From Saccharothrix saharensis (GTDB taxonomy: Bacteria > Actinomycetota > Actinomycetes > Mycobacteriales > Pseudonocardiaceae), in NCBI RefSeq assembly GCF_006716745.1, contig NZ_VFPP01000001.1, forward strand, positions 186,001-250,000: a DNA stretch of 64,000 bases, in the 5' to 3' direction. The translations under genes were made by a program, and so were the position numbers. The notes beneath the pieces are model-generated. The model was not told the origin of the DNA. It saw only the letters and a program-made list of their open reading frames with translations, and did not search any database. The stretch's first letter is position 1. Every line of letters begins with the position of its first letter. This document shows, in pieces, positions 1 through 13,108 of this stretch.

Positions 1-1
1 C

Positions 2-637
2 GCGCTGCTGGTGCCGACCCGGTTCGACGCGGCGACACTGGCGGGCGTCGGGGACGTGCCGGCGCTGTTCCGCCGCCTCGCCCGATCGTCCCGCCGCACC
101 GCCCGCACCGGCTCCCGAAGCGGCCTGCGGGACCGTCTCCTGACCCTGTCGGCGGCCGACCGGAGCCGGGAACTGGCCGACCTGGTCGGCACGGCGGCCG
201 CCGCCGTGCTCGGGTACGCGGGGGCGATCGACCCGCGTCGCGCGTTCCAGGAGCTGGGCTTCGACTCGTTGACCGCCGTGGAGCTGCGCAACCGGCTCAA
301 CGCCGAAACCGGCCTGCAACTGCCCGCGACGCTCGTCTTCGACCACCCGAACGCGCAGGCGCTGGCCGAGCACCTGCAAGCCGAACTGCTGCCCGACGGC
401 GACACCGACGCGGCGGGGGAGGACCGGATCCGGCGCGTGCTCGCCGAGATCCCGCTGTCCCGGCTGCGTGACGCGGGACTGCTGGACAGCCTCCTCGAAC
501 TCGGCGGCGTCACCGCCGACACCGACGCCGGGGAGAACGCGACCGAGCGCGACTCGATCGACGTGATGGACACCGAAGCCCTGATCCTGATGGCCCTCGA
601 AGGCGGCGGCGCCGACGAGTCGACCGAGGAAGTGTGA
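2..637 (+). CDS. Type I modular PKS, C-terminal end (KR end, ACP, docking domain); 5' truncated by window
   Basis: The frame is already open at base 2 and runs to a TGA at 635-637, so only the last 211 codons of a larger PKS protein are here. Visible parts are the tail of a ketoreductase region (the linker [13 protein letters not shown] is typical after KR), then an acyl carrier protein with the phosphopantetheine motif ELGFDSL and the following VELRNRL helix. The end is an acidic C-terminal segment (about the last 85 residues, ending ADESTEEV) that has the form of a class 1 C-terminal docking domain. Seven bases separate its stop from the next PKS start, whose N-terminus is a short coiled coil, so the two proteins should hand the chain on directly. 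Family identity is certain; domain content upstream cannot be seen. Confidence 0.95.
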   Translation, partial: ALLVPTRFDAATLAGVGDVPALFRRLARSSRRTARTGSRSGLRDRLLTLSAADRSRELADLVGTAAAAVLGYAGAIDPRRAFQELGFDSLTAVELRNRLNAETGLQLPATLVFDHPNAQALAEHLQAELLPDGDTDAAGEDRIRRVLAEIPLSRLRDAGLLDSLLELGGVTADTDAGENATERDSIDVMDTEALILMALEGGGADESTEEV

Positions 638-644
638 CACCGCG

Positions 645-3600
645 ATGCCGGACGAGCGCCTAGTCGAAGCCCTGCGCAAGTCGCTGAAGGAGAGCGAGTT
701 CCTGCGCGAGCAGAACCGCAAGCTGACCGGCGTGCTGCGGGAGCCGGTGGCCATCGTGGGGATGGCGTGCCGGTTCCCCGGCGGTGTCGGCACGCCCGAG
801 CAGCTGTGGGAGCTGGTGTCGACCGGCACGTCCGCGATGACCCCGTTCCCCACCGACCGGGGCTGGGACGTCGACTCGATCTACCACCCCGACCCCGAGC
901 ACGAAGGCACGTCCTACGTGCGCGAGGGCGGCTTCCTGCACGGGCTCGCGGACTTCGACCCCGCGTTCTTCGGGATCTCGCCGCGTGAGGCGTTGGCGAT
1001 GGACCCGCAGCAGCGGTTGTTGTTGGAGACGTCGTGGGAGGCGATCGAACGGGCCGGCATCGACCCCACCTCGTTGCGGGGCGGCAAGGTCGGCGTGTTC
1101 GCCGGGATGAACGGGCAGGACTACGTCGCCCGCCTGGCCGAGACCGAGGACGACGTGGCCGGGTTCATCGGCACCGGCACGGCCGCCAGCGTCGCCTCCG
1201 GCCGCATCTCCTACACGTTGGGGCTGGAGGGCCCGGCGGTCACGATCGACACGGCGTGCTCGTCGTCGCTCGTCGCGCTGCACCTGGCGGCACACGCCCT
1301 GCGCACCGGCGAGTGCGACCTGGCGCTGGCCGGCGGCGTGACCGCGATGACCCTGCCCGGCATCTTCGTCGAGTTCAGCAAGCAGCGCGGGCTGGCCCCG
1401 GACGGCCGGATCAAGGCGTTCGCGGGTGGCGCGGACGGTACGGCGTGGGGCGAGGGCGCGGGAATGCTGCTCGTCGAGCGGCTGTCCGACGCCCGCCGCA
1501 ACGGCCACACCGTGCTGGCCGTCGTGCGCGGTAGCGCGGTGAACCAGGACGGTGCGTCGAACGGCCTGACGGCGCCGAACGGTCCGTCCCAGCAGCGGGT
1601 GATCCGGGACGCGCTGGCCAGTGCCCGCCTGTCCGCCGACCAGGTGGACGCGGTGGAGGCGCACGGTACGGGTACGACGTTGGGTGATCCGATCGAGGCG
1701 CAGGCGTTGTTGGCGACTTACGGTCAGGGTCGTGGTGGTGAGCCGTTGTGGTTGGGGTCGGTGAAGTCGAACATCGGTCACACGCAGGCGGCGGCGGGTG
1801 TTGCCGGGATCATCAAGATGGTCATGGCGATGCGGCACGGTGTGTTGCCGCCGACGTTGAACGTGGACGAGCCGACACCGCAGGTCGACTGGTCGGCCGG
1901 TTCGGTGTCGCTGCTGACGTCGGCGCGGCCGTGGGAGGTCGACGGACGGCCGCGGCGGGCCGGTGTGTCGTCGTTCGGGATCAGCGGCACGAACGCGCAC
2001 GTCATCGTGGAGGAAGCCGCGCCGGTCGAGGACGCTCCGGCCGGTGTCGGCGCCGGCTTGGTGCCGTGGGTGCTGTCGGCGCGGACGGGAACGGCGTTGG
2101 CCGGGCAGGCGGCGAACCTGCTGGCGTGGCTCGACACCGACCCGACGCCGTCGCCGGTGGACATCGGGTTCTCGCTGGCCACGTCCCGTTCGGCGTTCGA
2201 GCACCGGGCGGTCGTGGTCGGCGAGGACCGGGAGTCGCTGGTCACCGGGGTACGGGAGGTGGCCGAGGGGTCGCCGGTGCCGGCGGGACGGCCCGGACGG
2301 CTGGCGTTCCTGTTCACCGGTCAGGGTGCGCAGCGGGTGGGGATGGGTCGGGAGCTGCATCGTGCGTTTCCTGCCTTCGCTTCGGCGTTCGATGAGGTGT
2401 GCGCGGTCCTGGAGCCCGCTCTGCGTGACGTGATGTGGGAGGACGAGGACCGGCTTGATCAGACCGGGTTCACGCAGCCCGCTCTGTTCGCGTTCGAGGT
2501 GGCTCTGTTCCGCTTGCTTGAATCATGGGGGGTGCGTCCGGACTTCGTGGCTGGTCACTCGATCGGTGAGATCGCGGCGGCGCACGTGTCGGGTGTGTTG
2601 TCTTTGGCTGACGCGGCTCGTTTGGTGACGGCTCGTGGTCGTTTGATGCAGGCTTTGCCCGCCGGTGGTGTGATGGTGTCGTTGCAGGCCAACGAAGCTG
2701 ACGTCGTGCCCCTGCTCACCGAGGGCGTGGGTATCGCCGCGGTCAACGGCCCGCGTTCGGTGGTTGTCTCGGGCTCGGAAGCGGCGGTGGATGCGCTGGT
2801 TGCGCGTCTTGACGCCAAGTCGAAGCGGTTGCGGGTGAGTCATGCTTTCCACTCGCCGTTGATGGCCCCGATGCTCGCGGAGTTCCGGGCTGTGGTCGCC
2901 GGTTTGACGTTCAATGATCCACAGATCCCGATCGTGTCCACGGTGTTGTCGGACGGTTCGAGTAGCGTTGAAAACAGGGTTCCCCTGGGCGGGGACCCCT
3001 CCGCAGGCACGGTGTTCGACGCGGATTATTGGGTGCGGCACGTCAGCGCGACGGTGCGGTTCAGCGATGCGGTGCGGCGGTTGGAGGCCGAAGGGGTCAC
3101 GACGTTCCTGGAGGTCGGGCCGGACGGTGTGCTGGCCGCGATGGGGCAGGACTGCCTGACCACGGACGTGCCGGAACTGGTGGCGGCGCAGCGCAAGGAC
3201 CGGCCCGAGGACCGGGCGGTCCTCGAAGCGGTCGGGAAGGTGCACGCGCGCGGTGTCGCGGTGGACTGGGCCGGGTTCTTCGCCGGACGTGGGGCGAAGC
3301 GGATCGAGCTGCCGACCTACGCGTTCGAGAGGTCCCGGTTCTGGCCCAGGGCCGGGGTCGGGGCCGGTGACGTGGCGGCGGCCGGGCTCGCGGCGGCCGG
3401 GCACCCGTTGCTGGGTGCGGTCGTCACGGCGGCGGACTCCGGCGAAGTGCTGCTGACCGGGCGGCTGGCGGTCGGGGCGCAGCCGTGGCTGGCCGATCAC
3501 GTGGTGATGGGGTCGGTCCTGGTGCCCGGAACCGCGTTCGTGGAACTGGCGATCCGCGCCGGTGACGAAGCGGGTTGCGCCACGATCGAAGAACTGACCC

Positions 3601-6600
3601 TGGAAGCGCCGCTGGTCCTCCCGCCCCGGGGTGGAGTTCGGGTCCAGGTCGCGGTGGGCGCGCCCACGGACAGCGGACGGCGCGAGCTGTCGATCTACTC
3701 GCAGGTCGAGGACGAGCCGTGGACGCGGCACGCCACCGGGCTGCTCGGCCGCACCCCACCCGCCCCCGACTTCGAGTTCGCCCAGTGGCCGCCCGCGCAG
3801 GCGGAACCGCTGGACGTGACGTCCCTCTACGACGGCCTCGCCGGCATCGGCTTCGGCTACGGCCCGGTGTTCCGGGGACTGCGCGCGGCCTGGCGCGCCG
3901 GTGACGACGTGTTCGCCGAGATCGCCCTGCCCGCCGACGGTGACGCGGCCCGGTTCGGCCTGCACCCCGCCCTGCTGGACGCCGCGCTGCACGCCGTCGG
4001 CCTCGGCGGGTTCCTGCCCGAGGGCCAGGCGCAGCTGCCGTTCAGCTGGACCGGCGTCACCCTGCACGCCTCGGGCGCGCCGAGCCTGCGCGTGCGGGTC
4101 TCACCCAGCGGGGACGGTGGCATCACGCTGGCCGTCGCCGACGCCGCCGGGCTTCCCGTGGCCACCGTGGGCGCCCTCGCGCTGCGCCCCGCCGCGGCGT
4201 TCGAAGGCACCACCGCGCAGGTGGACTCGCTGTTCCAGGTGGAGTGGCAGCCTGTCACGCCCGGCGGTGACACGCCGGACCACGAGGTCGTCACGATCAC
4301 CGGCCTGCCCGCCCGTGACGCCGCGCACCGCGCCCTCGAAGCGGTGCAGCGGTGGCTGGCCGACGAACGGGCCGAACGGCTCGTCGTCCACACCGACGGC
4401 GCGGTCGCCGTGGTCGGCGAGGACGTCACGGACCTCGGCGCGGCCGCGGCCTGGGGACTGGTCCGCTCCGCCCAGTCGGAGAACCCCGGCCGGTTCACCC
4501 TGGTCGACGGCGACGACGTCGCACTGGCGCTGAGCGCCGACGAGCCGCAGGTCGCCGTGCGGGACGGCAAGCTGTTCGCGCCCCGGCTCGCCCGCGTCCC
4601 CGCCACCGACGCCGACCCGGTCTGGCACGCCGACGACCGGGTGCTGATCACCGGCGGCACGGGCACGCTCGGCGCGCTCGTCGCCAAGCACCTGGTGACC
4701 GAGCACGGCGTCCGGCGGCTCGTGCTGGCCGGCCGTCGCGGCTCGAACGCTCCCGGCGCGCCCGAACTCGCCGCCGAACTGCGTGAACTGGGCGCGGAAG
4801 TGGCGGTGGTGGCGTGCGACGTCGCCGACCGCGACGCCGTCGAAGACCTGGTCGCCGACTACGCGTTCACCGGTGTCGTGCACACGGCCGGTGTGCTGGA
4901 CGACGGCGTGGTCACCGCGCTCACCCCCGACCGGATCGACGCCGTGCTGCGGCCCAAGGTCGACGCCGCGCAGCACCTGCACGAGCTGCTGCCCGACGCC
5001 CGCAACTTCGTCCTCTACTCCTCGGCCGCGGGCGTGTTCGGCGCGGCCGGGCAGGGCAACTACGCCGCCGCCAACGCGTTCCTGGACGCCCTGGCCCACC
5101 ACCGCCGCGCCCACGGCAAGGCGGGCACCTCCCTCGCGTGGGGCCTGTGGGCCGAGACCAGCGGCATCACCGGCACCCTCGACGACGGTGACCGGCAACG
5201 GCTGGCACGGGACGGCGCGGCGGCCCTGTCGTCCGACGAGGGCGTGCGGCTGTTCGACATCGCCACCCGCACCGACCGGGCCCTGCTGATCCCGATCCGC
5301 TTCGACGCCAAGGCCGTCGCCGACGCGGGCCACGTGCCGCCGCTGTTCCGCGGCCTGGTGCGCACGTCCCGGCGCGTCGTCGGCGACACCGCCGCCGCGA
5401 CCGGCCTCGCCCAGCGCCTGGCCGGCCTGACCGGGGTCGAACGGGACGAAGTGCTGCTCGACCTGGTCGCCTCTCAGGTCGCGGGCGTCCTCGGCTACGC
5501 CAACACGGCCTCCGTGGAGGCCGACCGGGCGTTCCAGGAACTGGGCTTCGACTCGTTGATGGCCGTCGAGCTGCGCAACCGGCTCAACGCCGCCACCGGC
5601 CTGCGCCTGCCCGCCACCCTCGTGTTCGACTACCCGACCTCGACCGCCGTGGTCGGGCTGCTGCGCGACGAACTCGTCGGCGAGACCGGTCCCGTCGTGC
5701 CCGTGCAGCGGCGGACGTCGACCGACCACGACCCGATCGTGATCGTCGGCATGGCCTGCCGCTACCCGGGCGGGATCGGCAACGCGGACGACCTGTGGCG
5801 GCTGGTCGCCGAAGGCCGTGACGGCATCACGCTGTTCCCGGACGACCGCGGTTGGGACGTCGACTCCCTCTACCACCCCGACCCCGAGCACCAGGGCACC
5901 TCGTACACGCGCGAAGGCGGGTTCCTGCACACGGCCGCCGACTTCGACCCCGCCTTCTTCGGCATCTCGCCGCGGGAAGCCCTCGCCATGGACCCCCAGC
6001 AGCGCCTGCTGCTGGAAACGTCCTGGGAAGCCGTCGAACAGGCCGGGATCGACCCGGTGACGTTGCGCGGCAGCCGGACCGGAGTGTTCGCGGGCGTCAT
6101 GTACCACGACTACATCGCCACCCTCCAAGGGACGGAGGAGGACGTCGAAGGCTTCGCCGGCACCGGCACGGCGGGCAGCGTCGCGTCCGGCCGCGTCGCC
6201 TACCTGCTCGGCCTCGAAGGACCCGCGGTCACCATCGACACGGCGTGCTCGTCGTCACTGGTCGCGCTGCACTGGGCGATCCAGGCGCTGCGCAACGGCG
6301 AGTGCGACCTGGCGCTGGCGGGTGGCGTCACGGTGATGGCCACGCCCGGCACGTTCGTCGACTTCAGCCGCCAGCGCGGCCTGTCGCCCGACGGCCGCTG
6401 CAAGTCGTTCGCGGGCGCGGCCGACGGCACCGGCTGGTCCGAGGGCGTCGGCATGATCCTGGTGGAGCGCCTGTCGGACGCCCGCCGCAACGGCCACACC
6501 GTGCTGGCGGTCGTGCGGGGCAGCGCGGTGAACCAGGACGGCGCCTCGAACGGCCTCACCGCACCCAACGGCCCCTCGCAGCAACGCGTGATCCGGCAAG

Positions 6601-9600
6601 CCCTGGCCACCGCAGGCCTGTCCACCGCGGACGTCGACCTGGTCGAAGCGCACGGCACCGGCACGACGTTGGGCGACCCGATCGAAGCACAGGCCCTGCT
6701 GGCCACCTACGGCCGCGACCGCGATGGCGAGCCCCTTCGGCTCGGCTCGATCAAGTCCAACATCGGTCACACCCAGGCGGCGGCCGGCGCGGCCGGGATC
6801 ATCAAGATAGTCATGGCCATGCGGCACGGCATCATGCCCGCGACCCTGCACGTGGACGAGCCCACGCCCCAGGTCGACTGGGACGCGGGCGCGGTCGAGC
6901 TGCTGACCGAAGCCCGCGGTTGGGACGTCGACCGGCCCCGCCGCGCCGCCGTCTCGTCGTTCGGCGTCAGCGGCACGAACGCGCACGTGATCCTCGAACA
7001 GCCGGCCCCGCTCAAGCCGCGGCCCGAACCGAAGCCCGGCGTCGTGCCGTGGGTGCTGTCCGGCAAGTCCGCCGAAGCCCTCGCCGCCCAGGCCGAACGG
7101 CTGCTCGCCCACGACGGCGGCACCCCGCTCGACATCGCCCACTCGCTCGCCACCAGCCGCACCGCGTTCGACCACCGGGCCGCGGTCGTCGGCACCGACA
7201 CCGAAGAGCTCCGCCGGGGCCTGGCCGCCATCGCGGCGGGCGACCTCGGCGGCGTGGCGCGGGCGGGCAAGCTCGCGTTCCTGTTCACCGGCCAGGGCGC
7301 GCAACGACGCGACATGGCACGCGAGCTGCACGCCGCGTTCCCGGTGTTCGCGGAAGCGTTCGACGAGGTGTGCGCGGCGGTCGACGCCCGCCTCGGCCGC
7401 TCCATCCGCGACGCGATCCGGTCCGACGACATCGACCGCACCGTCAACACCCAGCCCGCCCAGTTCGCACTCCAGGTGGCGCTGTTCCGGCTGATCAGGC
7501 ACTGGGGCGTGCGACCGGACTTCCTGGCCGGGCACTCCGTCGGCGAACTCGCCGCCGCCCACGTCGCCGGCGTCCTGTCACTGGACGACGCCGCCACCCT
7601 CATCGTCGCCCGCGGCGCGCTCATGGAAGCCCTGCCCGGAACGGGCGTCATGGTGGCGCTGCAGGCACCCGAGGACGAGGTGACACCGCTGCTCACGGCC
7701 GACGTCGACATCGCGGCGGTCAACGGCCCCGACTCGCTCGTCCTGTCCGGCACCGAGGACGCCGTCGACCGGGTCGTCGCCGCGTTCCCCGACCGCAAGC
7801 ACAAGCGGCTGAACGTCCGGCTCGCCGCGCACTCACCGCTGGTCGAACCGATGCTGGCCGAGTTCGGCGACGTCGCCCGCGGCCTGACCTACGCGACCCC
7901 GACCGTCCCGATCGTCTCCACGGTCACCGGACGCCCGGTCGGCGACGAGATGAGCGCACCGGAGTACTGGGTGCGCAACGTCCGCGACTCCGTGCGGTTC
8001 GGCGACGCCATGACCGTGCTCCAGGACGAAGGCGTCGCCACGTTCCTCGAACTCGGCCCCGACGGCGTGCTCACCGCGATGGGCGAGGAGAACCTGACCG
8101 GCGACGGCGCGCTCGTCGCCACCCAGCGCCGCGACCGGTCCGAGGACCGCGCCCTGGTCGAAGCGGTCGCCGCCCTGCACGTGCGCGGCGTCAAGGTGGA
8201 CTGGCCCGCGTTCTTCGCCGGCCGCGACGCGCGAACCGTCGAACTGCCCACCTACGCGTTCCGGCACGAGCGGTTCTGGCCACGCGCCACCCGGCGCGCC
8301 GGCGACCCGTCCGGCCTCGGCCTCACCGCCGCCGGGCACCCCCTGCTCGGCGCGGCCGTCACCCTGCCCGGACTGGACGCCACGCTGCTCACCGGGCGCC
8401 TGTCCGCCACCGAACACCCGTGGCTGACCGCCCGCACCGTCCTGGACACACCGGTCGTCCCCGCCGCCGTCACCGCCGAACTGGTGATCCGCGCGGCCGA
8501 CGAAGTCGGCTGCACGCTGGTCGAGCACGTCACGGTCGACACGCCCCTCGTCCTGCCCGCACGCGGCGGCGTGCAGGTGCAGGTCGTGGTGAACGCCCCC
8601 GACGCGGACGGCCGACGTGAAGTCGCCGTGCACACCCGCGTGGACGAGCCGGACGCACCGTGGACGCCGCACGCCACCGCTGTCGTCGCCCCCGGCGGCG
8701 CGGCTCCGACCGACCTGGTCGACTGGCCGCCGGCCGACGCCACACCGCTGGACGTCGACCTCGTCTACGCCGAAGCACCAGCCACCTACGGCGACGCCTA
8801 CCGCGTGCTGACCAAGGCGTGGCGGCGCGGCGGTGAGGTGTTCGCCGAGATCCGCGGCGAGGACGGCGGCTTCGGCCTGCACCCCGTGCTGCTGGAAGCC
8901 CTGTCCCAGGTCGCCGGCCTGGCCACCGCCGCCGACGGCGTGCCCGTCACCTGGACGGACCTCGTGCTGCACGCGTCCGGGGCCGCCACCCTCAGGGTCC
9001 GGGCGTCCAAGGACGACGTGGTCGCGGCCGACGGCACGGGAGCGGCCGTGCTCACCGCCCGCGTGCGACACCGGACCCCGTCCGCCGCCGAACTCGGCGC
9101 GGCGGCCGGGTTCGTCGACTCGCTGTTCCAGGTCGAATGGCGCGAGGTGACACCCGGCCGTGCCGCGGTCGACCACGACCTGATCACCATCGACATCGGC
9201 GGCGACGTGCCCGAGGCCGCCCGGGAAGCCGCGCACCGCGTGCTGGAAGCCGTGCGGCGACAGCTCGAAGGCGACCGGACGCTGGTCGTGCGGACCCGCA
9301 ACGCGGTGGCCATCGGCGACGAGGCCCCCGACCCGGTCGCGGCCACCGTTTGGGGCCTGGTGCGGTCCGCGCAGTCCGAACACCCCGGCCGGTTCGTCCT
9401 CGTCGACGGCGACGATGTCGACCTCGCCCTCAGCGCCGACGAACCCCAGGTCGCCGTGCGCGACGGCAAGCTGTACGCGCCCCGACTGGCCCGCGTCACC
9501 CGACCCGCCGCCGGGACCGGCTGGAACCCCGACGGCACCGTCCTCGTCACCGGTGGCACCGGCACCCTCGGCGCGGTCGCGGCACGGCACCTCGTCACCG

Positions 9601-12600
9601 CGCACGGCGTCCGTCACCTCGTGCTCACCAGCCGCCGCGGACCCGACGCCCCCGGCGCGTCGTCACTGGCCGCGGAACTCACCGCGCTGGGCGCGCACGT
9701 GCGGATCGTCGCCTGCGACGTCGCCGACCGGTCCGCCGTGGCCGACCTCGTGCGCGACCACGCGTTCACCGGCGTCGTCCACACCGCCGGCGTGCTCGAC
9801 GACGGCGTGATCACGTCGCTGACCCCCGAACGCGTCGACGCCGTGCTGCGGCCCAAGGTCGACGCCGCGTGGAACCTGCACTCCCTGGTCGGCGACGTCG
9901 AGCAGTTCGTCGTCTACTCGTCGGCCGCCGGCGTGTTCGGCGCGCCCGGCCAAGCCAACTACGCCGCCGCCAACGCGTTCCTCGACGCCCTCGCCCAACA
10001 CCGCCGCGCCCGCGGTCTGCCGGGCACCTCCCTCGCCTGGGGCCTGTGGGCCGACAGCAGCGGCATCACCGACCGGCTCGACGACGGCGACCTGCGCCGC
10101 CTGTCCCGCTCCGGCATGGCCGCCCTCACCACCGCGCACGGCATGGACCTGTTCGACACCGCCCTCGCCACGCCGTCCGCGCTACTCGTCCCCGCCAAGC
10201 TCGAGATGGCAGGCCCCGTCGGCGACGACGTGCCACCCCTGTTCCGCGGCCTGCTGCGCCGCACCCGACGTGCGGCGCGGCAGGACACGGCCGTCACCGA
10301 CGGGCTCAAGGGACGACTGGCCGCACTCACCCGGTCCGAACAGGACCGGCAGCTGCTCGACCTGGTGAGCACCCACGTCGCCGCGGTCCTCGGCCACGCC
10401 GGCGCCGCGTCCGTCGACCCCGACCGGGCGTTCCAGGAACTCGGGTTCGACTCGCTGACGTCGGTCGAACTGCGCAACCGGCTCGGCGCCGCCACCGGCC
10501 TCGCCCTGCCACCGACCGTCGTCTTCGACCACCCCACGGCCCTCGCGCTCGCCGCGCACCTGCGCGACAGCCTCGTGCCCGCCGCGGCCGCGCCGGTCGT
10601 CCCGGTCACGACCGCGGTGACCGGTGACGAACCGATCGCCATCGTCGCCATGGCCTGTCGCTTCCCCGGCGGCGCCTCCTCGCCCGAAGAGCTGTGGGAG
10701 CTGGTGGCGGGGGAGCGGGACGCCATCAGCGGCTTCCCCGCCGACCGCGGGTGGGACGGCGTCGAGCTCGACTCGTCGCACGTGCGCGAAGGAGGGTTCC
10801 TGCACGACGCGGCCCGGTTCGACGCCGGGTTCTTCGGCATGAGCGACGACGAGGCCGTGCAGACCGACCCGCAGCAGCGGTTGCTGCTGGAGACGTCCTG
10901 GGAGGCGTTCGAACGGGCCGGGATCGACCCGACGTCCCTGCGGGGCACCGAAACCGGTGTGTTCGCCGGGCTGATCTACCACGACTACGGCGTGCGGCTG
11001 CACCAGAGCGCCACCGGCGCCGGGTTCATGGGCACGGGCATCAACGCCAGCGCCGCATCAGGGCGGATCGCCTACACCTTCGGGCTGGAAGGCCCGGCGG
11101 TCACGGTCGACACGGCGTGCTCGTCGTCGTTGGTGGCGCTGCACCTGGCGGTACAGGCGTTGCGGCGCGGCGAGTGCTCCATGGCGTTGGCGGGCGCGGC
11201 GGTCGTGATGGCCACACCCGCGACGTTCGCCGAGGCCAGCCGGCAGCGGTGGCTGCCGGGGGACGGGCGCACCAAGGCGTTCGCCGACGCGGCCGACGGC
11301 ATCGGGTACGGCGAAGGTGTCGGCGTGCTGCTGGTGGAACGGCTCGCGGACGCGCAGCGCAACGGGCACCCCGTGCTGGCGGTCGTGCGCGGGACCGCCA
11401 TGAACCAGAGCGGGTCGTCGAACGGCCTGACGTCGCCGCACGGGCCGTCGCAGCAACGCGTGATCCGGCGGGCGCTGGCCGACGCCGGGATCACCCCGGA
11501 CCAGGTGGACGTCGTGGAAGGACACGGAACCGGCACCGCGCTGGGCGACTCGATCGAGGCGCAGGCCTTGCTGGCCACCTACGGGCAGGACCGCGCCGAG
11601 CCGCTCTGGCTCGGATCGATCAAGTCGAACATCGGCTACCCGCAAGCCGCGTCCGGCGTGGCCGGCGTGATCAAGATGGTGATGGCCATGCGGCACCACG
11701 TGCTGCCGCGCACGTTGCACGTGGACGTTCCGTCGACCAAGGTGGACTGGGCCTCGGGCAACGTCCGGCTGCTGACCGAATCCCGCCCGTGGCGGCGCCC
11801 CGACCACCGGCCTCGTCGTGCGGGCGTTTCGTCGTTCGGCATCACGGGCACCAACGCCCACGCCGTGCTGGAGGAACCACCCGCACCCACTCCTACGACT
11901 GAACGTCCGGGCACGGCCGCCCCGACCCGGGTACCGTGGGTCCTGAGTGCGGCCAGTCCCGAGGGGTTGCGGGCACAGGCCGCACGTCTGCTGGCGGCCC
12001 TGGATTCACCCGGTCGAGCGACCGGTCCCGGAAACTTCCACCGCACCATCGACGTTGCCGGGAAAGAAGGAGGCGGCGGCGCGGCACCCGACCTGTCCCC
12101 CCTGAACGTCGCCACCACCCTCGCCACCGCCCGCGCCACCCTCCCCTACCGCGCCGCGCACGTGGGAGACCAGCCCGCCCTCCGGGACTGGCTGACCCGT
12201 CTCGCGGGCGGGACGATCCCCCCAACCCCCACCACCCGTGCCCGCCTGGCCTTCGCCTTCCCCGACGCTGCCGGGGACGCCACGGGTGACGGGCTCGCGA
12301 TCGCGGCCCGCGAGTGGTACGCCGAGGGCGGATCGTTCGCGGTCGCGTTCGACGAGACGTGCGCGTACTTCGACAAGGAGCTGGAGCGTCCGCTGGCGGC
12401 CTTGATGAGCTCGGCGGAGGCGCTCGGCGCGACCGAGCCGCAGGATGGCGCCGGTGGCCAGGAAGAGAAGTACGCGGCGGCGTTGGGGTTCGTGGTTCGG
12501 GTGGCGTTGGTGCGGGTGTTGGAGCGGTGGGGGGTTCGGGCCGATCTGGTGGTCGTGGATGGCCCGGGGGTGGATGAGGTGCCGGATGGGCTCCGTCAGG

Positions 12601-13010
12601 TGGTCGGTGGGGGTGGCCGCCGGTCCGGTGAGGTGGGGGTTGTGGTGGCGGCGCACGTGGCGGGGGTGTTGTCGCTCGAGGACGCCACGCGGGTCGTGCT
12701 GGGGCGGGAGGATGTCGGCTGGGCGGGGGCGGTGGTGCCCGTGGTGCCGCTCGGGCGGCTTGGTGAGCAGGGTGAGGTGAGGGTGCTCCGGTTCGGTGGG
12801 CCTGTGGACGGCGGGCCTGTGGACGGCGGATCGGTGGAGGCGGAGCGTGTGGTGATCGACGGGTCCGGCGGGCCTGTTGAGACGGTGGCGGCGCTGTTCG
12901 AGCGGGGCCAGGCCGTCGACTGGGCGGCGTTCTTCGCCGGACGGGGCGGCGCGCGAGTCCCGCTGCCCACGTACGCCTTCCAGCGCCGGCGGTACTGGCC
13001 GGGGGACTGA
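645..13010 (+). CDS. Type I modular PKS: two full KS-AT-DH-KR-ACP modules plus a terminal degenerate KS-AT
   Basis: 4121 residues. Order: docking coiled coil 1-30; KS1 33-457 (Cys205); AT1 about 553-860 (GHSIG Ser639, HAFH 733-736, malonyl type); DH1 from 920 (His952, Asp1112, intact); KR1 about 1330-1510 (GGTGTLG, LDD, so B-type); ACP1 (Ser1637); KS2 from 1697 (Cys1868); AT2 about 2210-2510 (GHSVG Ser2298, but LAAH 2393-2396 in place of HAFH/YASH); DH2 from 2563 with Arg2597 and Glu2751 in place of catalytic His and Asp, so inactive; KR2 from 2966, active B-type; ACP2 (Ser3270); KS3 from 3329 with Cys3492 and His3627 but Tyr3665 where the NIGH histidine belongs; then an AT-like tail lacking GQGAQ and GHSxG and ending in the post-AT linker ([12 protein letters not shown]). 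No ACP or TE follows. Module 1 should give an enoyl unit and module 2 a beta-hydroxyl. RBS GAGGAAG lies in the end of the preceding gene. Confidence 0.97.
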   Translation: MPDERLVEALRKSLKESEFLREQNRKLTGVLREPVAIVGMACRFPGGVGTPEQLWELVSTGTSAMTPFPTDRGWDVDSIYHPDPEHEGTSYVREGGFLHGLADFDPAFFGISPREALAMDPQQRLLLETSWEAIERAGIDPTSLRGGKVGVFAGMNGQDYVARLAETEDDVAGFIGTGTAASVASGRISYTLGLEGPAVTIDTACSSSLVALHLAAHALRTGECDLALAGGVTAMTLPGIFVEFSKQRGLAPDGRIKAFAGGADGTAWGEGAGMLLVERLSDARRNGHTVLAVVRGSAVNQDGASNGLTAPNGPSQQRVIRDALASARLSADQVDAVEAHGTGTTLGDPIEAQALLATYGQGRGGEPLWLGSVKSNIGHTQAAAGVAGIIKMVMAMRHGVLPPTLNVDEPTPQVDWSAGSVSLLTSARPWEVDGRPRRAGVSSFGISGTNAHVIVEEAAPVEDAPAGVGAGLVPWVLSARTGTALAGQAANLLAWLDTDPTPSPVDIGFSLATSRSAFEHRAVVVGEDRESLVTGVREVAEGSPVPAGRPGRLAFLFTGQGAQRVGMGRELHRAFPAFASAFDEVCAVLEPALRDVMWEDEDRLDQTGFTQPALFAFEVALFRLLESWGVRPDFVAGHSIGEIAAAHVSGVLSLADAARLVTARGRLMQALPAGGVMVSLQANEADVVPLLTEGVGIAAVNGPRSVVVSGSEAAVDALVARLDAKSKRLRVSHAFHSPLMAPMLAEFRAVVAGLTFNDPQIPIVSTVLSDGSSSVENRVPLGGDPSAGTVFDADYWVRHVSATVRFSDAVRRLEAEGVTTFLEVGPDGVLAAMGQDCLTTDVPELVAAQRKDRPEDRAVLEAVGKVHARGVAVDWAGFFAGRGAKRIELPTYAFERSRFWPRAGVGAGDVAAAGLAAAGHPLLGAVVTAADSGEVLLTGRLAVGAQPWLADHVVMGSVLVPGTAFVELAIRAGDEAGCATIEELTLEAPLVLPPRGGVRVQVAVGAPTDSGRRELSIYSQVEDEPWTRHATGLLGRTPPAPDFEFAQWPPAQAEPLDVTSLYDGLAGIGFGYGPVFRGLRAAWRAGDDVFAEIALPADGDAARFGLHPALLDAALHAVGLGGFLPEGQAQLPFSWTGVTLHASGAPSLRVRVSPSGDGGITLAVADAAGLPVATVGALALRPAAAFEGTTAQVDSLFQVEWQPVTPGGDTPDHEVVTITGLPARDAAHRALEAVQRWLADERAERLVVHTDGAVAVVGEDVTDLGAAAAWGLVRSAQSENPGRFTLVDGDDVALALSADEPQVAVRDGKLFAPRLARVPATDADPVWHADDRVLITGGTGTLGALVAKHLVTEHGVRRLVLAGRRGSNAPGAPELAAELRELGAEVAVVACDVADRDAVEDLVADYAFTGVVHTAGVLDDGVVTALTPDRIDAVLRPKVDAAQHLHELLPDARNFVLYSSAAGVFGAAGQGNYAAANAFLDALAHHRRAHGKAGTSLAWGLWAETSGITGTLDDGDRQRLARDGAAALSSDEGVRLFDIATRTDRALLIPIRFDAKAVADAGHVPPLFRGLVRTSRRVVGDTAAATGLAQRLAGLTGVERDEVLLDLVASQVAGVLGYANTASVEADRAFQELGFDSLMAVELRNRLNAATGLRLPATLVFDYPTSTAVVGLLRDELVGETGPVVPVQRRTSTDHDPIVIVGMACRYPGGIGNADDLWRLVAEGRDGITLFPDDRGWDVDSLYHPDPEHQGTSYTREGGFLHTAADFDPAFFGISPREALAMDPQQRLLLETSWEAVEQAGIDPVTLRGSRTGVFAGVMYHDYIATLQGTEEDVEGFAGTGTAGSVASGRVAYLLGLEGPAVTIDTACSSSLVALHWAIQALRNGECDLALAGGVTVMATPGTFVDFSRQRGLSPDGRCKSFAGAADGTGWSEGVGMILVERLSDARRNGHTVLAVVRGSAVNQDGASNGLTAPNGPSQQRVIRQALATAGLSTADVDLVEAHGTGTTLGDPIEAQALLATYGRDRDGEPLRLGSIKSNIGHTQAAAGAAGIIKIVMAMRHGIMPATLHVDEPTPQVDWDAGAVELLTEARGWDVDRPRRAAVSSFGVSGTNAHVILEQPAPLKPRPEPKPGVVPWVLSGKSAEALAAQAERLLAHDGGTPLDIAHSLATSRTAFDHRAAVVGTDTEELRRGLAAIAAGDLGGVARAGKLAFLFTGQGAQRRDMARELHAAFPVFAEAFDEVCAAVDARLGRSIRDAIRSDDIDRTVNTQPAQFALQVALFRLIRHWGVRPDFLAGHSVGELAAAHVAGVLSLDDAATLIVARGALMEALPGTGVMVALQAPEDEVTPLLTADVDIAAVNGPDSLVLSGTEDAVDRVVAAFPDRKHKRLNVRLAAHSPLVEPMLAEFGDVARGLTYATPTVPIVSTVTGRPVGDEMSAPEYWVRNVRDSVRFGDAMTVLQDEGVATFLELGPDGVLTAMGEENLTGDGALVATQRRDRSEDRALVEAVAALHVRGVKVDWPAFFAGRDARTVELPTYAFRHERFWPRATRRAGDPSGLGLTAAGHPLLGAAVTLPGLDATLLTGRLSATEHPWLTARTVLDTPVVPAAVTAELVIRAADEVGCTLVEHVTVDTPLVLPARGGVQVQVVVNAPDADGRREVAVHTRVDEPDAPWTPHATAVVAPGGAAPTDLVDWPPADATPLDVDLVYAEAPATYGDAYRVLTKAWRRGGEVFAEIRGEDGGFGLHPVLLEALSQVAGLATAADGVPVTWTDLVLHASGAATLRVRASKDDVVAADGTGAAVLTARVRHRTPSAAELGAAAGFVDSLFQVEWREVTPGRAAVDHDLITIDIGGDVPEAAREAAHRVLEAVRRQLEGDRTLVVRTRNAVAIGDEAPDPVAATVWGLVRSAQSEHPGRFVLVDGDDVDLALSADEPQVAVRDGKLYAPRLARVTRPAAGTGWNPDGTVLVTGGTGTLGAVAARHLVTAHGVRHLVLTSRRGPDAPGASSLAAELTALGAHVRIVACDVADRSAVADLVRDHAFTGVVHTAGVLDDGVITSLTPERVDAVLRPKVDAAWNLHSLVGDVEQFVVYSSAAGVFGAPGQANYAAANAFLDALAQHRRARGLPGTSLAWGLWADSSGITDRLDDGDLRRLSRSGMAALTTAHGMDLFDTALATPSALLVPAKLEMAGPVGDDVPPLFRGLLRRTRRAARQDTAVTDGLKGRLAALTRSEQDRQLLDLVSTHVAAVLGHAGAASVDPDRAFQELGFDSLTSVELRNRLGAATGLALPPTVVFDHPTALALAAHLRDSLVPAAAAPVVPVTTAVTGDEPIAIVAMACRFPGGASSPEELWELVAGERDAISGFPADRGWDGVELDSSHVREGGFLHDAARFDAGFFGMSDDEAVQTDPQQRLLLETSWEAFERAGIDPTSLRGTETGVFAGLIYHDYGVRLHQSATGAGFMGTGINASAASGRIAYTFGLEGPAVTVDTACSSSLVALHLAVQALRRGECSMALAGAAVVMATPATFAEASRQRWLPGDGRTKAFADAADGIGYGEGVGVLLVERLADAQRNGHPVLAVVRGTAMNQSGSSNGLTSPHGPSQQRVIRRALADAGITPDQVDVVEGHGTGTALGDSIEAQALLATYGQDRAEPLWLGSIKSNIGYPQAASGVAGVIKMVMAMRHHVLPRTLHVDVPSTKVDWASGNVRLLTESRPWRRPDHRPRRAGVSSFGITGTNAHAVLEEPPAPTPTTERPGTAAPTRVPWVLSAASPEGLRAQAARLLAALDSPGRATGPGNFHRTIDVAGKEGGGGAAPDLSPLNVATTLATARATLPYRAAHVGDQPALRDWLTRLAGGTIPPTPTTRARLAFAFPDAAGDATGDGLAIAAREWYAEGGSFAVAFDETCAYFDKELERPLAALMSSAEALGATEPQDGAGGQEEKYAAALGFVVRVALVRVLERWGVRADLVVVDGPGVDEVPDGLRQVVGGGGRRSGEVGVVVAAHVAGVLSLEDATRVVLGREDVGWAGAVVPVVPLGRLGEQGEVRVLRFGGPVDGGPVDGGSVEAERVVIDGSGGPVETVAALFERGQAVDWAAFFAGRGGARVPLPTYAFQRRRYWPGD

Positions 13011-13066
13011 GGTACCGACCCGCGGTGCGGTCGGAGTGATCCGGTGGGTACCGCGGCACTGCTGGG

Positions 13067-13108
13067 ACGCTGCTGGGCGGAGGTCTTCGGGCCCCCGCCC
13101 AGCAGCGT
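13067..13108 (+). terminator. Hairpin terminator after the PKS operon
   Basis: A perfect 14-bp stem (13067-13080 with 13095-13108, core GCTGCTGGGCGG/CCGCCCAGCAGC) with a 14-base loop begins 57 bases after the PKS stop. It is followed by an A/T-richer stretch containing the direct repeat ATTCAGCGTC twice but no clear T-run, as is common for actinobacterial terminators. Confidence 0.75.

Noticed and set aside
660..9617. Long minus-strand frames (up to 675 codons) opposite the PKS gene
   Set aside because: They are shadows of a strongly biased, domain-complete PKS on the plus strand; their translations are Arg/His/Gln-rich without motifs.
12790..12840. Short tandem repeat [11 protein letters not shown] near the PKS end, considered as a recombination scar
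   Set aside because: Only two copies, in frame; not enough to claim a junction.
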